64,000 bases of DNA from the NCBI GenBank assembly GCA_020137815.1, contig CM035350.1, positions 477,011 through 541,010 of the forward strand, written 5' to 3'. The stretch's first letter is position 1; each line of letters starts with the position of its first letter. This DNA comes from Hormiphora californensis. Taxonomy: Eukaryota > Ctenophora > Tentaculata > Cydippida > Pleurobrachiidae. Shown here piece after piece: positions 29,955 through 41,934 of this stretch. The notes below the pieces were generated by a model. The model had not been told where the DNA came from, did no database searches, and saw only the letters and a program-made list of their open reading frames with translations. A program made the translations under genes and the position numbers.

Positions 29955-30716
29955 ATTATTCCTAGTGAATGGAAGCATGGCTCTATTGTACCTGTGCATA
30001 AAAAGGGCAGTAGAAGAGACGTGACTAACTATAGACCGATCTCTTTGCTGTCTCTTGTTGCTACAATCATGGAGAGGCTTGTGAAGGTCCGCCTATCTAA
30101 GCACTGTGATCCACAAATTGACCCCAGGCAGCACGGATTTATGGGTGGTAAGTCCTGTTCCACACAGGTACTACCGTTCACATATTCTCTAGCTTCTGGT
30201 GTCAGTGAGGGAATACAATCCGATGTTATTTACTTCGATTTTAGCCGTGCTTTCGATTCTGTTAATCACGACCTTATCCTGAAGAAGCTGAAGTATGATT
30301 TCGGAGTTGATGGTATGTTGCTAAATTTTATTAGAAGCTATCTTAAAGACCGCGCCCAGTCTGTTGTAGTAGACGGGGAGTCGTCAGGGAGCCTTTCTGT
30401 TACTTCCGGGGTGCCCCAAGGTAGTATCCTGGGGCCCCAACTCTTTGTTTTGTTTATAAATGATATCTGTAAGGCAGTTACTCCTGGTACCGACATATCA
30501 CTCTATGCAGACGATACCAAGATCTGGCGTCGCATTGAGGATATGGGGGATCACCATGGTCTCTTCAGCAGTCTATTAACAATCTCTGTGAGTGGGCTGT
30601 TTGTAATAAGATGTTTTTCCATCCCGACAAGTGCAAGGTGCTAAGTGTGGCTACTAGTAGAGCTACCCCAGAGCTGTCTGAGTTACCTTTCTTTAAGTAC
30701 TTCTATCTTACTATAT
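29955..30716 (+). pseudogene. LINE reverse transcriptase, piece 2 (RT palm)
   Basis: Resumes exactly after the hAT-type insertion: SEWKHGSIVPVHKKGSRRDV, NYRPISLLS, then FDFSRAFDSVNHDLILKKLK, SGVPQGSILGP and the catalytic YADDTKIW. These are RT motifs 1-5 of CR1/Jockey-type non-LTR retrotransposons. The frame shifts after the YADD box near 30550-30650, and the sequence is cut by another insertion at about 30716. Confidence 0.9.
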
Positions 30717-30907
30717 AATGCAAAAACACCCGAAACTTGATCCCACCCATGCATGTTTGGTGGTCCCTAAATCGTCGTCATCAAGATCAGATCACGTAAC
30801 AAGTAGCATGCTAGGAGCACCCCACATGCATGATCAGATCACCCCACTGAGGATCAGATCCCCCCACCCAAGATCAGATCATCCCATAGAGGATCAGATC
30901 ACCCCGG

Positions 30908-31467
30908 TGGGCGGACTCTAGTGCTACACTCTAAGTCTACAGTGGACTCTATATCTAAATTTAGATTTAGATAAAGAGTCCAAATAAGTCTAAACTCTGG
31001 GAGGACTCTATGTCTAAAAATTCTACACAGGGCGGACTCTTTATCTAAAAAGTCTACAAAGACCGGACTCTATATCTACATAAATCTAAAATAGACATAG
31101 AGTCCGCCATTCTCAGCGAACTCGAGATTTCGGCCGTTAGGCCGGAAACGAGAGTTTGCTGTACCTCTATACTAATTTAGAAGTGTTAGGGCCATTATTT
31201 GGGTTCGAGGTTAGGGTTAGGGAGATGGTTAGGGAGATGGTTAGGGTTAGGTTTTGGGTTGGTTTAGGATTTTAGACATAGAGTCCGGTTTGGGGATTTG
31301 GCGCCAAAATGTGCTAGGGGACTCTATGTCTAAAAAGTCTACATTGGGCGGACTCTATATCTAAACTTTTTTCAAAGTCTAACTGTAGATAAAGAGTCCG
31401 CTTTTAGATATAGAGTCCGCCTTGAATTTAGATAAAGAGTCCGTTAGCACTAGAGTCCGCCCACCGA
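30908..31467. mobile_element. GGACTCTA inverted-repeat element, copy 1
   Basis: Ends GGTGGGCGGACTCTAGTGCT and AGCACTAGAGTCCGCCCACC. The interior is full of inverted GGACTCTATATCTAAA units plus a GGTTAGGG-rich stretch (31208-31255). A related element lies at 54985-55720. Confidence 0.8.
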
Positions 31468-31586
31468 TCACCCCACCCATGATCAGATCATGATCAGATC
31501 ATGATCAGATCACCCCAGTTAAGTAAGTTAAGTAACTATCAGATCATCCCAGTGAGTATCAGATCCCACATTTCACCCAGTAGTCC

Positions 31587-31961
<375 letters not shown>

Positions 31962-32013
31962 TGTAGAACTAAGAGGAAACTGAGAAGTGAGAGATATGAA
32001 AAACGATAAGTTT

Positions 32014-32294
32014 TATGCCATCCGTAGGATGGTCTGGGTCCACTAGTTCTCTTAATGGAGTGGTGATAGACTATGTTAACAAGCACAAAGATTTGGGTGT
32101 TATTATGACCTCTAACTTAACTTGGACTTCCCAGTGTGATTATATACTATTATATATATATATATATATTATTAGATATATATATATATATATATATATT
32201 ATTAGATACTATGACTACTAAGTTTAATTTATTACGTAGGACTTGCTATTTTCTAAATAAGAGTTCCTATAAGAGATCTCTATACCTTCTCACC
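32014..32294 (+). pseudogene. LINE reverse transcriptase, piece 3 (thumb), with TA microsatellite
   Basis: Reads GVVIDYVNKHKDLGVIMTSN then LTWTSQCDYI. K(D)LGV is the post-palm motif E of LINE RTs. A TA repeat (32145-32210) breaks the frame, which then continues as KFNLLRRTCYFLNKSSYKRS. Cut by the 32294-34513 element. Confidence 0.8.
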
Positions 32295-34513
32295 AGGAAA
32301 CGACCGAACCGGGTTTTTTTCCACCGAACCGAACCGAACCGAATTTGAAAAACTTTTTTACCGAACCGAACCGAACCGAACCGAACCGAATTTCGGTAAC
32401 CGAACCGAACCGAACCATACAAAACTTTTTCCGTATAAATGTTTCTCTAAAAATTCATGGAGAGCACCGATTAAGGTATTGAGAATCAAAAGTCAATTTT
32501 GTGAAAAAATTTTCAAAGTCAATTTTATCGTAAATTTTCTATGTCAATTTTTGCGTACGAATCGTGTTTCGAATCGGCAATGCTATACGGGAATGGTATT
32601 GCTAATTAGCAGGATTAAACGAACCATGAATCGTGTCTCTCTAAATTTCCTAATTAGTTTTGATGGGGGATCATGTATCAGCACAATCCATCTCGAACCC
32701 GCTAATTACCAACAGCACTCCCGTTTAGCATTGTCGATTAGAAACACGATTCGTATTAGGTTGTTCCACAATGATCGGGACTGTAGGTATAACTCAAAAA
32801 CTAGCCAACTTAGGGGAATTCCGCCAACACCATCGTGTTTTTGGGACATTTTTCTGTTCTAAGAAGCTTTGTTAAGATCCTGTTGCGTTTTTGTAAGAAC
32901 CAGGAAGTCCACTTTAAAAATCTCACTTTTTTGGCTGCCGAAATTGAAAAAAGTGACTTTCTTAAAGAAGCTCTGAGTCACAGAAAATTTCAAAAATCAA
33001 TAACGAAAACAGTACTAGGCGTTCAGGAATTGTCTGAACTTAAACTTTAGTGAACTTTTTTTCCTCAAATTTCAATTTTGCTCGGCGCAGAAGTCATTTC
33101 CTACTAGAGCTAAAAATCAGAAATTTCCAAGAAACTGTGGCCCTTGCCAGCGCATAGTGGTTCCAAAACAAGTTCTTGATAGCTAAAAATTTAATTGAAA
33201 CGATTCTCTTTGCGAATCCATCCATTTTTAACCTTTAAATGGTCTTTTTTGTACTTTTTTTTGGGTTTTAGAAAAATTGCTTCAAAATTGCCACTTTTTT
33301 GGGTCGTTTTTCGCCTTTTTTATGTGAACTTATGTCGATATTGAGCTATGAAACCGGGATTTGCCAACGAATTTCACACGAACAGCTCGGTTAAGTCCAA
33401 GAGTAATCCCAACCAGCGTTAAACCAAATTTGGATCATAATAAGGTACCTTAATTGGTCAATAATTGGCCTTTCGGCGGCGGGTATTTCGAGATATTGAA
33501 AATTGGCCCTAATTCCGCAACCAAACAGGAAGCAGCAAAACTAATACCAGTTTTTCTCTTTCAAATTAACTAATTAACTCGGTAGTACCGTCAGTTTGAT
33601 TCAGGGGGCTGCATAGCGTGGTGTATAGCCTCAGTCCCGATCATTGTGGAACAACCTAATATACCATAATTTACTTAAAATATTTTTCACAAAAAAATTT
33701 CACAAAATTTCAGGCAATGATTCTCAATACCTTGATCGATGCTCTCCATGAATTTTTAGAGAAACATTTAATTTTGTGAAAAAAACTTTGTAAAATATTT
33801 GTAAAAGTCAATTTCGGAAAAAAAATTCTATGTCAATTTTGCCGTACGAATCGTGTTGCGAATCGGTGATGCTATGCGGCAGTGCTCTCGCTAATTAGCA
33901 GGATTTATTGAAACATGAATCGTTTCCCCTAAACTTCCTAATTAGATTTGATGGGGGATCACGTATCAGCATAATCCATCTCGGACCCACTAATTAGCAA
34001 CATCACTCCCGCTTAGCAATACCGATTCGAAACACGATTCGTACGCAAAAATTGACATAGAAAATTTTCCATAAAATTGACTTTGAAATATTTTCCAAAC
34101 TTTTTTACAAAATTTCAGAGAATGATTCTTAACACCTTGATCGGTGCTCTCCATGAATTTTTTGAAAAAAAAAGTTTCTGAATTTGTTGACCCTCTCATG
34201 AGGACACGATTCGACGCGAAGTCAGGTATCAAATCAATCCATATCGAACCCGCTAACTAGCGAAATCATTTCCACCTAGCACCACCGATTCGAAATAGGG
34301 TTAATACGGCGAAATTGACATTGAAATCCATACAATTTTCGTGAAATAATTGAAAAATTTTGCATGAAAAAGCCCGATTTCTGGGCTTTTTTTGACCAAA
34401 AAATTCGGTGGTTCGGCCAAAATTTCCTACCGAACCGAACCGAACCGAACCGCCCAAAAAACACCGAATTTCCGAACCGAACCGAACCGAACCGAATATT
34501 CGGTCGCTTCCTG
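32294..34513. mobile_element. complete hAT-like non-autonomous element, 2.2 kb
   Basis: Flanked by the 8-bp target duplication CTTCTCAC (32286-32293, 34514-34521). Ends CAGGAAACGACCGAACC and TTCGGTCGCTTCCTG, matching at about 14 of 15 bases. Next to each end is an array of CCGAACCGAA pentamers. Inside are repeated palindromic modules with GAATCGTGTTTCGAATCGG and CTAATTAGC. No transposase frame, so non-autonomous. A truncated relative is at 11491-12261. Confidence 0.88.
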
Positions 34514-34521
34514 CTTCTCAC

Positions 34522-34717
34522 ATTTCACTTATCACTTCTCACATTTCACTTATCACTTCTCACATTTCACTTATCTATTTTGTATCTCTAACGGCGCTCT
34601 ACATATACTTTGTTCAACTGTTAGTGTTCCTGTCCTACTACATCTGTACTGCTCCCACCAGTTCCAGATGGATCGAACGTTTTCAGCATGGGAACGTTCA
34701 GTTCCTTTTGATAACAC
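34522..34717. other. short tandem CTTATCACTTCTCACATTTC repeats and unassigned sequence
   Basis: Two and a half copies of CACTTATCACTTCTCACATTT directly after the hAT element, so its target was a tandem repeat. Nothing else recognised. Confidence 0.6.
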
Positions 34718-34974
34718 GGCGTCATACACATTTTCATTTGGAATTTTCACTTGGAATTTTCATTTGAAAACCATCCATGCGCATGCACGTGCAAGCTTCA
34801 AACACAAGTAAGAACCATGGGACCTTCACTAAAGTGATCCTTGGATCAAAACAAATAAGTTAGTGAAGGTCCCGTGCTTCTAACTTGTGTTTGAAGCTTG
34901 CACGTGCATGCGCGTGGATGGTTTTCAAATGAAAATTCCAAATGAAAATTCCAAATAAAAATGTGTATGACGGA
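34718..34974. mobile_element. inverted-repeat element, GTCATACACATTTT family, copy 2
   Basis: A nearly complete palindrome: GTCATACACATTTTCATTTG at the left and its complement at the right, with a middle hairpin around GGACCTTCACTAA / TTAGTGAAGGTCC. The apparent start codon of the ORF1 at 34961 lies in its right end. Confidence 0.85.
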
Positions 34975-35946
34975 CGGTGCAGCGGACTTCATCCGGCTGG
35001 AGAAGACGATCCTGGCTATCATGAGAAGAATCGGCGGCTACCCTGACTCCAACAAGGAGAGTGTTGAATTTGATCAGAACAGAATCACTACCAGCAAAAT
35101 TTCGAGTCTTGATACCAATAAGAAGGTAAAGTTGATTGCAGACATGGCTGGTCTCCTTTGGTTCCGATCTCTGCCCCTGTCAAAGGTAGCTAGGAAACAC
35201 ATTGAGATAGTGGAGGAGACACCTGTACCTGTACTCGATCAGTCCCGAGAGGAAGTAGAGAAGCTTCTAGAACATTTGGAGCACACCAGAAACCGTCTCG
35301 ACACTGTCAAGGACGAGCTACTGGAGCGTGACCGGAAAATGATCGCCCTTCAGGAAGAGGTTAGTGCACTGAAAGACACCATCATCTCAATGAAGGACTC
35401 TCAGCTAGAGAGTAGCATTACTGCTGTCCAGACTGTCGTAAAAGAGGAAATGAACAGCTATTCGTCCGTCCTTGAGACCGCTGCTACCACCATGAAGCAG
35501 ACGTGTGCATCTGCATTAGCTCCAACTAAAATCCGTGCCGCCCTTGCCAGTGCTACAGTTGACCGATCTGCAAATCTGATAGTACATGGGTTAGCCGAGA
35601 ATGTTGATGGTAACGACACCAGTAGATTGAAAGAATTGTTCGAGCATCTGGATGAGGCGTACCTGTTTTGTTGGAGGTCAGTAGACTGGGGAGGAGGAGT
35701 GATGAGCGAGTACGTCCTGTTCGGGTGGTACTGAGGAGCAGGGAAACAGCTAGGACCATTCTGGGGAAATCTGCTCAGCTGAAGGACTCAGATACTTTTC
35801 AATCAGTGTTTATATCTCCAGACAGAACTGTAGAGGAACGTACTGAGAGAAGAGATCTCGTTGCGAGATTGAAAGAGAAGAGGGAGCAAGAGCCAGAGAA
35901 GATTTTTAGAATCAGGAGAGGCTTTGTTGTTGAGATCAGAGAGTGA
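34975..35946 (+). pseudogene. non-LTR retrotransposon ORF1 protein, one frameshift, 5' end replaced
   Basis: The frame encodes a helical N-part, a coiled coil (SREEVEKLLEHLEHTRNRLD, LEERDR-type heptads), then KIRAALASATVDRSANLIVH with an RRM-like strand. Near 35660 it changes frame and continues RVVLRSRETARTILGKSAQL, VFISPDRTVEE and RRDLVARLKEKREQEPEK to a stop at 35946. This layout is the coiled coil-RRM-C-terminal domain type of LINE ORF1. The beginning comes from the preceding element, so the natural start is lost. Confidence 0.75.
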
Positions 35947-35949
35947 GCG

Positions 35950-36315
35950 AATTACATGTGAGAAGGGGAGAGATAGTTGCGTTGTATAGAAAGAGAACGA
36001 GAGAGGGAGACATATGATATTTGTTCACCACTACATCTTGTCTTCAGTTTCATTTCACAGCATTTTATACATTATTATTATTACAATTACCTTGACGTGT
36101 GAATCAAATTGTTCGGACACGGTGGGTACCAGGGTGGGGTAACATGGTAAACGCACACAAAAGACCTTACCCGTCTTCGTGTTATTAACCATGATGCGCC
36201 ACCCTGCATTCCCACCCAGTTTTGTCCAGTGTGGCTGGTTTTCTTGACATTATATGATTTATTGCGGCGCATGCCACTGCCAGCGGCAGTTTTGATTGAT
36301 TGATTGATTAGCATG
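35950..36315 (+). mobile_element. 3' tail of the ORF1-bearing LINE with (GATT)n end
   Basis: Untranslated-like sequence ending in TTGATTGATTGATTGATT (36290-36308). Short tandem tails are typical 3' ends of CR1-type elements. The next LINE piece begins right after it, so this is probably a LINE copy inserted in another. Confidence 0.5.
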
Positions 36316-36850
36316 GTAAGATCTCTTGTAGAACACTGTAATTATGTGTGGGCTAACATCGGGAAGGGGCAATTATCTGCGTTAGAGAGGTTACAGAAAA
36401 GAGCAGTGAAATGGATCAAGAATGAGCCACTAGTTTCTTACACTAACGAGCAGTATGTCACGTATCTCAAGGAGTTAGACCTACTACCTTTTAAGCAATT
36501 GTTTGAATATTCGGATCTGCACGTCTTTTCTATAATGTGGTTCACAATCACGTCCCCCTTAGTCTTCCTCCCTGTTTTACCCTAGTGGATGGTCTGAATC
36601 TGAGACTCACTCGCCAGAATCAGGCCATTATACAGGGATTGGACAGCACTACTTATAAAGATGACACAAGCTGGAGGGCTCACTCTGCTATACGTGATAA
36701 CTTTTATCATCGTACCACCAGACTCTGGAATGACGTGCCGTATACCATCAGGCAGGCAGTGAGCCAACCCGTGTATCTAAGAACTCTAAACATTCTAAAG
36801 ATTCATTTGTTTGAGAGTGTCGACCCTACCAACTTGTTCTGATTTTATTT
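36316..36850 (+). pseudogene. LINE reverse transcriptase, piece 4 (C-terminal region)
   Basis: Reads VRSLVEHCNYVWANIGKGQL, ALERLQKRAVKWI and FKQLFEYSDL, then after a frame change DDTSWRAHSAIRDNFYHRTT, RLWNDVP and FESVDPTNLF before a stop at 36840. LERLQKRAVKWI and RLWNxLP are the standard C-terminal landmarks of CR1/Jockey-type ORF2 proteins. It follows on from piece 3 (KRSLYL). Confidence 0.85.
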
Positions 36851-37795
36851 TCATCCCCCACATCACATTCATATCACCGACTGCCCAGTCAATATGTCAC
36901 TGCCGCGTTGGACCCTCCTCCCCCGTGCATTCTCTTCTTTCCCCTCTATAGCTGTAACCACTAGAAAGTTGAGGGTGCTTTGCAAGTTTTACAATATTAC
37001 ATTATTTCTATAATAATCGTATCTGTAGTTATGAGACAGGACTCCTTAATTGAGGGTACCCCTTGTGGAGTCCTTGGGAGTGTACAGAGTGATATTTTGT
37101 TTTCCTTTGAAATGTTTGTATACCCCCTAAATTTCTTCTTGAAGTAAAAAATAATATTGGTATTTAACACAGTCATCTCGGAGAAGTACAATGTTATGTG
37201 AACTTGATAGGTAATATCGGGGTGTTCCAACTGAGCCAATATACACACAGCTAGAGCGGAGAGTCACCGTGTGCACTATCACCAGGGTCACAAATATACA
37301 GTCGATGGGGGTTGACTATAACTCTCAACGCATTTGGCCCAATAAAAACTAACGGTATGTTGGCCTTCATATCTCCCAGAATATAATTTCAATCACTTCG
37401 ATATTTTGACAAAATGTTTGTATGGGTACTCGCTCGAAGAATCCGAAGTTTCAAATGATAATAGTGTGAAGTTCATGAATGAACTTAATTTTTTCCCTGC
37501 CCGGGTGAATGCCCAAGAATCACAGAAAGAAGAAACAATAACCTGAAGAAACAATAACCTTTCGAAGGAGTTTACTCTCCCGAACCCGACGCCACCTATA
37601 ATGCGAACCTGCCTGTGGTAGTTCCTGATGGTTGGGGGTGGGGAGGGGGGCTATTCTCCTAGTGCCGGCGATATCGCTTTGCGATAGTCCCCTGTGGGCT
37701 TGCCGTTGGCAAGCCCAGGCACTCCTGTAGATAGATAGGAAATGGTAATCTGAATGTTTATTAAATATAAATCAAGTTTAGTGGGTGATATATTG
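36850..37795. other. LINE 3' UTR and intergenic sequence, no gene
   Basis: The first 150 bases may be LINE 3' UTR. CGATGGGGGTTGACTATAAC at 37303 recurs near 28180. TTTTTTCCCTGCCCGGGTGA at 37490 is the terminal sequence of the 58418 family, isolated. Confidence 0.5.
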
Positions 37796-38240
37796 GTGAC
37801 ATAGACACCGTGCGCGACCAAGATTGAGCTCACACAAGCGATTTAGAAGATATTGGGAGATATGTTGATGCAATTAGCATCAGCTATTAATGCCGGGTAT
37901 TTTCCAGTACTCACAAGAGTTCAACCTATCTTCTGATACCCTCAGATTCATTCTACACCGTCTGGGAGTGGTGCAAAAAGGCTCGGAAGCCAGATTATAG
38001 ATTTGACTTCAGTTTCAATTTTGACCCACTTCCTGTTGACAGACAAACTTCTCGGGTAAACTAGGACCAATTTGTAGTCTTTTGCGACAAACCGGATGCA
38101 AATCGGTCCAGTGGATCACGTGCAATTTGGCTTGAAAGACACGACCCTTTTTTAGGGGGCGGAGCGGACACCTATGTGCGAGCTCGATCTCGGTCGCTGC
38201 GCAACCTCGATCTCGAACGCACTAGGTGTCAATGTCACCA
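37796..38240. mobile_element. GGTGACATAGACACC-family element, copy 2
   Basis: Ends GGTGACATAGACACC and GGTGTCAATGTCACC. The inside matches 20097-20640 at high identity (ACTTCCTGTTGACAGACAAA). A more diverged relative lies at 38590-39010. Confidence 0.75.
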
Positions 38241-39888
38241 AGGTGATATAAAGGAATAAAATTCGATTTTGACCCTTTTTGACGAGAAATCGGTAACTGC
38301 AGGCGCTATAAATTGGTATGGGCATTATACAGTACAATGTAACAGTGCTGCTTGTAGTCGCATTACCGTAATGGAAATACAGTAATGAGACGCACACTTT
38401 ACATAACACGCGGCAAAAAGTGAATTTGTTCAGCACGTACTAGCTCCCTGGTTGGCCACGGTTGCGCGTCGTCTTGGATCCATCGCATCCTATTCTCGCT
38501 CCGCGAACAATAGGATCCCGGTCCGTTGAGAGCAAGAACTCACGTGCGCGCGAAATAAAGCACGTTTTCAACAAATCGCGCGTGATAGACCGTTTTTGGA
38601 GACCTTTTTAGCTGACCTAGCACTACTCAAAGGTAAATTGTGGTCTCATTTCGCATCGTGATGAATCGGCGGGTATTTTCCCATACTCACGAGGCCATGA
38701 CGATTCCCCCAGTACCCGCAGATTGTCCCAGGACCGAGTAGGAGCTTGCAGCCAGGTCTTTAAAGAATCGCTCATGTTTCGTGTCAATTTTGACCCACTA
38801 TTCCTTAAATGCTGAAATTCGCGGGTATTTTCCGTAAAAATAGAGACAATTATCTGCCAGGAGCAACAAACGAGATGCAAATCGGTTCAGTAGTTCCTTG
38901 CAGCCAGGTCTTTGAAAAAGTTTGCTCTAAAATCAATAACGCGCCGGAGGCCTAGATGTGAGATCGAACTCGGTCGCTGCGCGACCTCGATCTCACTCAG
39001 GTATCAATGTGGCCAACGCGTCGACGCGTCGTCTTACTGTATCTCCGTTTTCCATTACCGTTTTCCCACTACAAGCGACCGTGTATGTCACAAAACAATC
39101 CTAAATAGGTAGAACCACAACAGAATCACATTCACATCAGTCCAACATACACACCCACACAATCAACTCCATAACTTTACCACCTCTGCAATTGCAGATC
39201 CCTTCCAAGTTCCGCCTTCTTCTTCAGCTCATTCAGGCCACTTCACTCGGCTTGTGCAAGCGGCAAGCGCTCCTATATCGCACTCGTTTCACTTATAGTA
39301 CATTACAGAGAAACTTACAAAAACGTTCAGGTACTTATCCAGTTGGGGTATGCATAGTACATAACTCCCTCCCGCGCGGGCATCTATTGAGCTGTAATGC
39401 ACGGGTCCCGAAGGGAACCGTGCATTACAGCCCTGTAAATCCCGAGCGTCAGCGAGGGGTTTACAGGTATATCTGCACGCAAGGGAGGGATTTGTGTTCT
39501 ATAGACCCCGCTGGCGGGCACCTAGAAGCAAAACAAGCACAAATTAGGTGGTTTTCAAACAGAGAGCTCACACAAAACGGGTCAATGAAGCTACAGAGTG
39601 CCTCTGTACATTCATACACACTCGTAACAATCGTCGTAACAGTTTCAAAGGGTGGAATGCAGAGAGAGATTACAGTTAATTGTGGGTCATGAGCAACAGT
39701 TGCAACAGACTGGCGGGCGCCAAATCTAGACAGAGAGCGTTGTAGGTTGTACACACACTCCCTCTTGTGTTACCAAGTCATTTTATCGTGTTTCCAGTGA
39801 TTATTTGTGATCTTTACACAAATCTGTCAGAGGGCGTGCGTCTATCGAGACACAAACTCACGGCAGTGCACGGCCCAATAGACCTGTG
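38240..39888. other. repeat-derived sequence, no supported gene
   Basis: Holds a CGTTTTCCCACTACAAGCGA repeat (39050), found inverted at 45065-45110, and a diverged GGTGACA relative (38590-39010). A hairpin GGGCATCTATTGAGCTGTAATGC...GCATTACAGCCC lies near 39378-39433. A 166-codon plus-strand frame (39192-39692) shows no recognisable motif and is not called. Confidence 0.45.
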
Positions 39889-39897
39889 CAAATTGTT

Positions 39898-41583
39898 GGC
39901 AATTTTGCATTTGCGGGCATCGCACTATAGACGCAGTACCCACGTACTATAGACGCATTATAAACGCATTATAGACGCATTATAGACGCATTATAGACAC
40001 ACGCAATATAGACGCAATTTCGTAAGCAGCACTATAGACGCAATATAGACGCATTATAACAGCAATATAAACGCATTTTTATAGACGCAACGCAGTATAG
40101 CCGCATTATAGGCGCACTACCCACCCCAAAATCACCTTATAGACGCACTATTGACGCATTATAGACTGACTATAGCAGCACCATAAACGCTACATAGAAC
40201 CATATAGACGCATGATAGAAGCATTATAGACGCAAATCGCTTTTTATAGACGCCGCGTCTATAAAAAACGTGCTTTTTTAAGAAGCACTATAGACGTACT
40301 CCAGGCTACAGTGCGATATTTGAGGCGCAGTTGGGCGTTTTATAAACGCATTTTTGTCGCATATAAAAGGAAGCAGTATAGACGCATTATAGACGCAGTA
40401 TAGCCGCATGTGTGCGAAATGGATAAAGACGCGATATAGACGCAAAATAAGAAGGAGAGGGAGGGAGAGAGAGGGAGGGAGGGAGGGAGGTGAGCGGTTG
40501 CCATGCTACGCAGTCTGTCTATCGGCACTTAAGCGCCTCGCGTAAGCTCGGCCCGGTGTGAGAGCTGACAGACAAGGAACATGTCAAGTGAGCGGAGGAG
40601 AGGGAAAGGGGGAGGGAGGGATACAGGGACAGAGTGAGAGACAGAGACAGACGGGTAAAGACCTGAGACAGACGGACAGAGTAAGATGGAGAGAGAGTAA
40701 GATGGAGAGAGAGTGAGATAGGGACGGAGTGAGACAGAAAAAGACAGAGATGGAAACAAACGGACAGGGACAGACGGACGGACGGACAAACACGCGCTTA
40801 CTATCTCCCTCTCTCTCTATCTTAATCTCTCTCCCTCTGACTCTGTCCGTCTGTCTTAGATCTTTGTCCATCTGTCTAGTGTCTCTGTCTGATCTGTCTC
40901 TGCATCCCTCCCTCTCTCCATCTTTCCCTCTCCTTCCCTCTCCCTCCCTCCCTCTCTCCATCTGTCTCTGTCTGATCTGTCTCTGTATCCCTCCCTCTCT
41001 CCCTCTTTCCCTCTCCTTCCCTCTCCCTCCCTTTTGCGTCTATATTGCGTCTTTATATCGATTTCGCACACATGCGGCTATACTGCGTCTATAATGCGTC
41101 TATACTGCTTATTTTTATATGCAACAAAAATGCGTTTATAGTTCGCCCAACTGCGCCTCAAATATGGCAGCGTGCGTCTGAGTACGTTTATAGCGCTTCT
41201 TAAAAAAGCACGTTTTTTATAGACGCGGCGTCTATAAAAAGCGATTTGCGTCTATAATGCTTCTATCATGCGTCTATATGGGTCTATGTAGCGTTTATGG
41301 TGCTGCTATAGTCAGTCTATAATGCGTCTATAGTGCGTCTATAAGGTGATTTTGGGGTGGGTAGTGCGCCTATAATGCGGCTATACTGCGTCGCGTCTAT
41401 AAAAATGCGTTTATATTGCTGTTATAATGCGTCTATATTGCGTCTATAGTGCTGCTTACGAAATTGCGTCTATATTGCGTGTGTCTATAATGCGTCTATA
41501 ATGCGTTTATAATGCGTTTATAATGCGTCTATAGTACGTGGGTACTGCGTCTATAGTGCGATGCCCGCAAATGCAAAATTGCC
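39898..41583. mobile_element. MULE-like foldback element A made of ATAGACGCATT repeats
   Basis: 1686 bases between exact 9-bp target duplications CAAATTGTT (39889-39897, 41584-41592). Terminal inverted repeats start GGCAATTTTGCATTTGCGGG and extend over several hundred bases. The arms are tandem ATAGACGCATT/ATAAACGCATT units. The centre is a GA/CT-rich stretch with GACAGACGGACA-type repeats (40450-41035). Nine-base duplications and long repeat-rich arms suggest a Mutator-like (MULE) foldback. No transposase. Confidence 0.92.
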
Positions 41584-41934
41584 CAAATTGTTTGCAAATT
41601 GTTTGAGCGCGCCGTGCGTCTATTTCAGCCAGCGGGGTCTATATACTTGCGCGCCACACGTATTTTGATTAGGTTGTTAGCACTCATGCCGTGCAGGTAA
41701 GTTAACCCTTGTGCGGCTCTCAGACGTCTTTTGATACAAAGATACCCGAGTGCTTATGGTTAACATACCCGGCTACTTTTTTGTAAGTTGGTTCCTTATA
41801 GGTGTGAAATGTATAGCGTATAATATGGAACGCTTGTACTATATTATATAATGCAGAAGATTATAGCATATTATATGTACTACAATATATTTTCTAGATC
41901 ATTTTCTGTTACACATGTCCAATCTTTGACTGGG

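Noticed and set aside
31208-31258. Telomere or subtelomere
   Set aside because: Only a few degenerate TTAGGG units, enclosed in a repeated transposon.
39192-39692. 166-codon plus-strand gene
   Set aside because: Contains a hairpin repeat (39378-39433), has no recognisable domain, and overlaps an equally open minus-strand frame.
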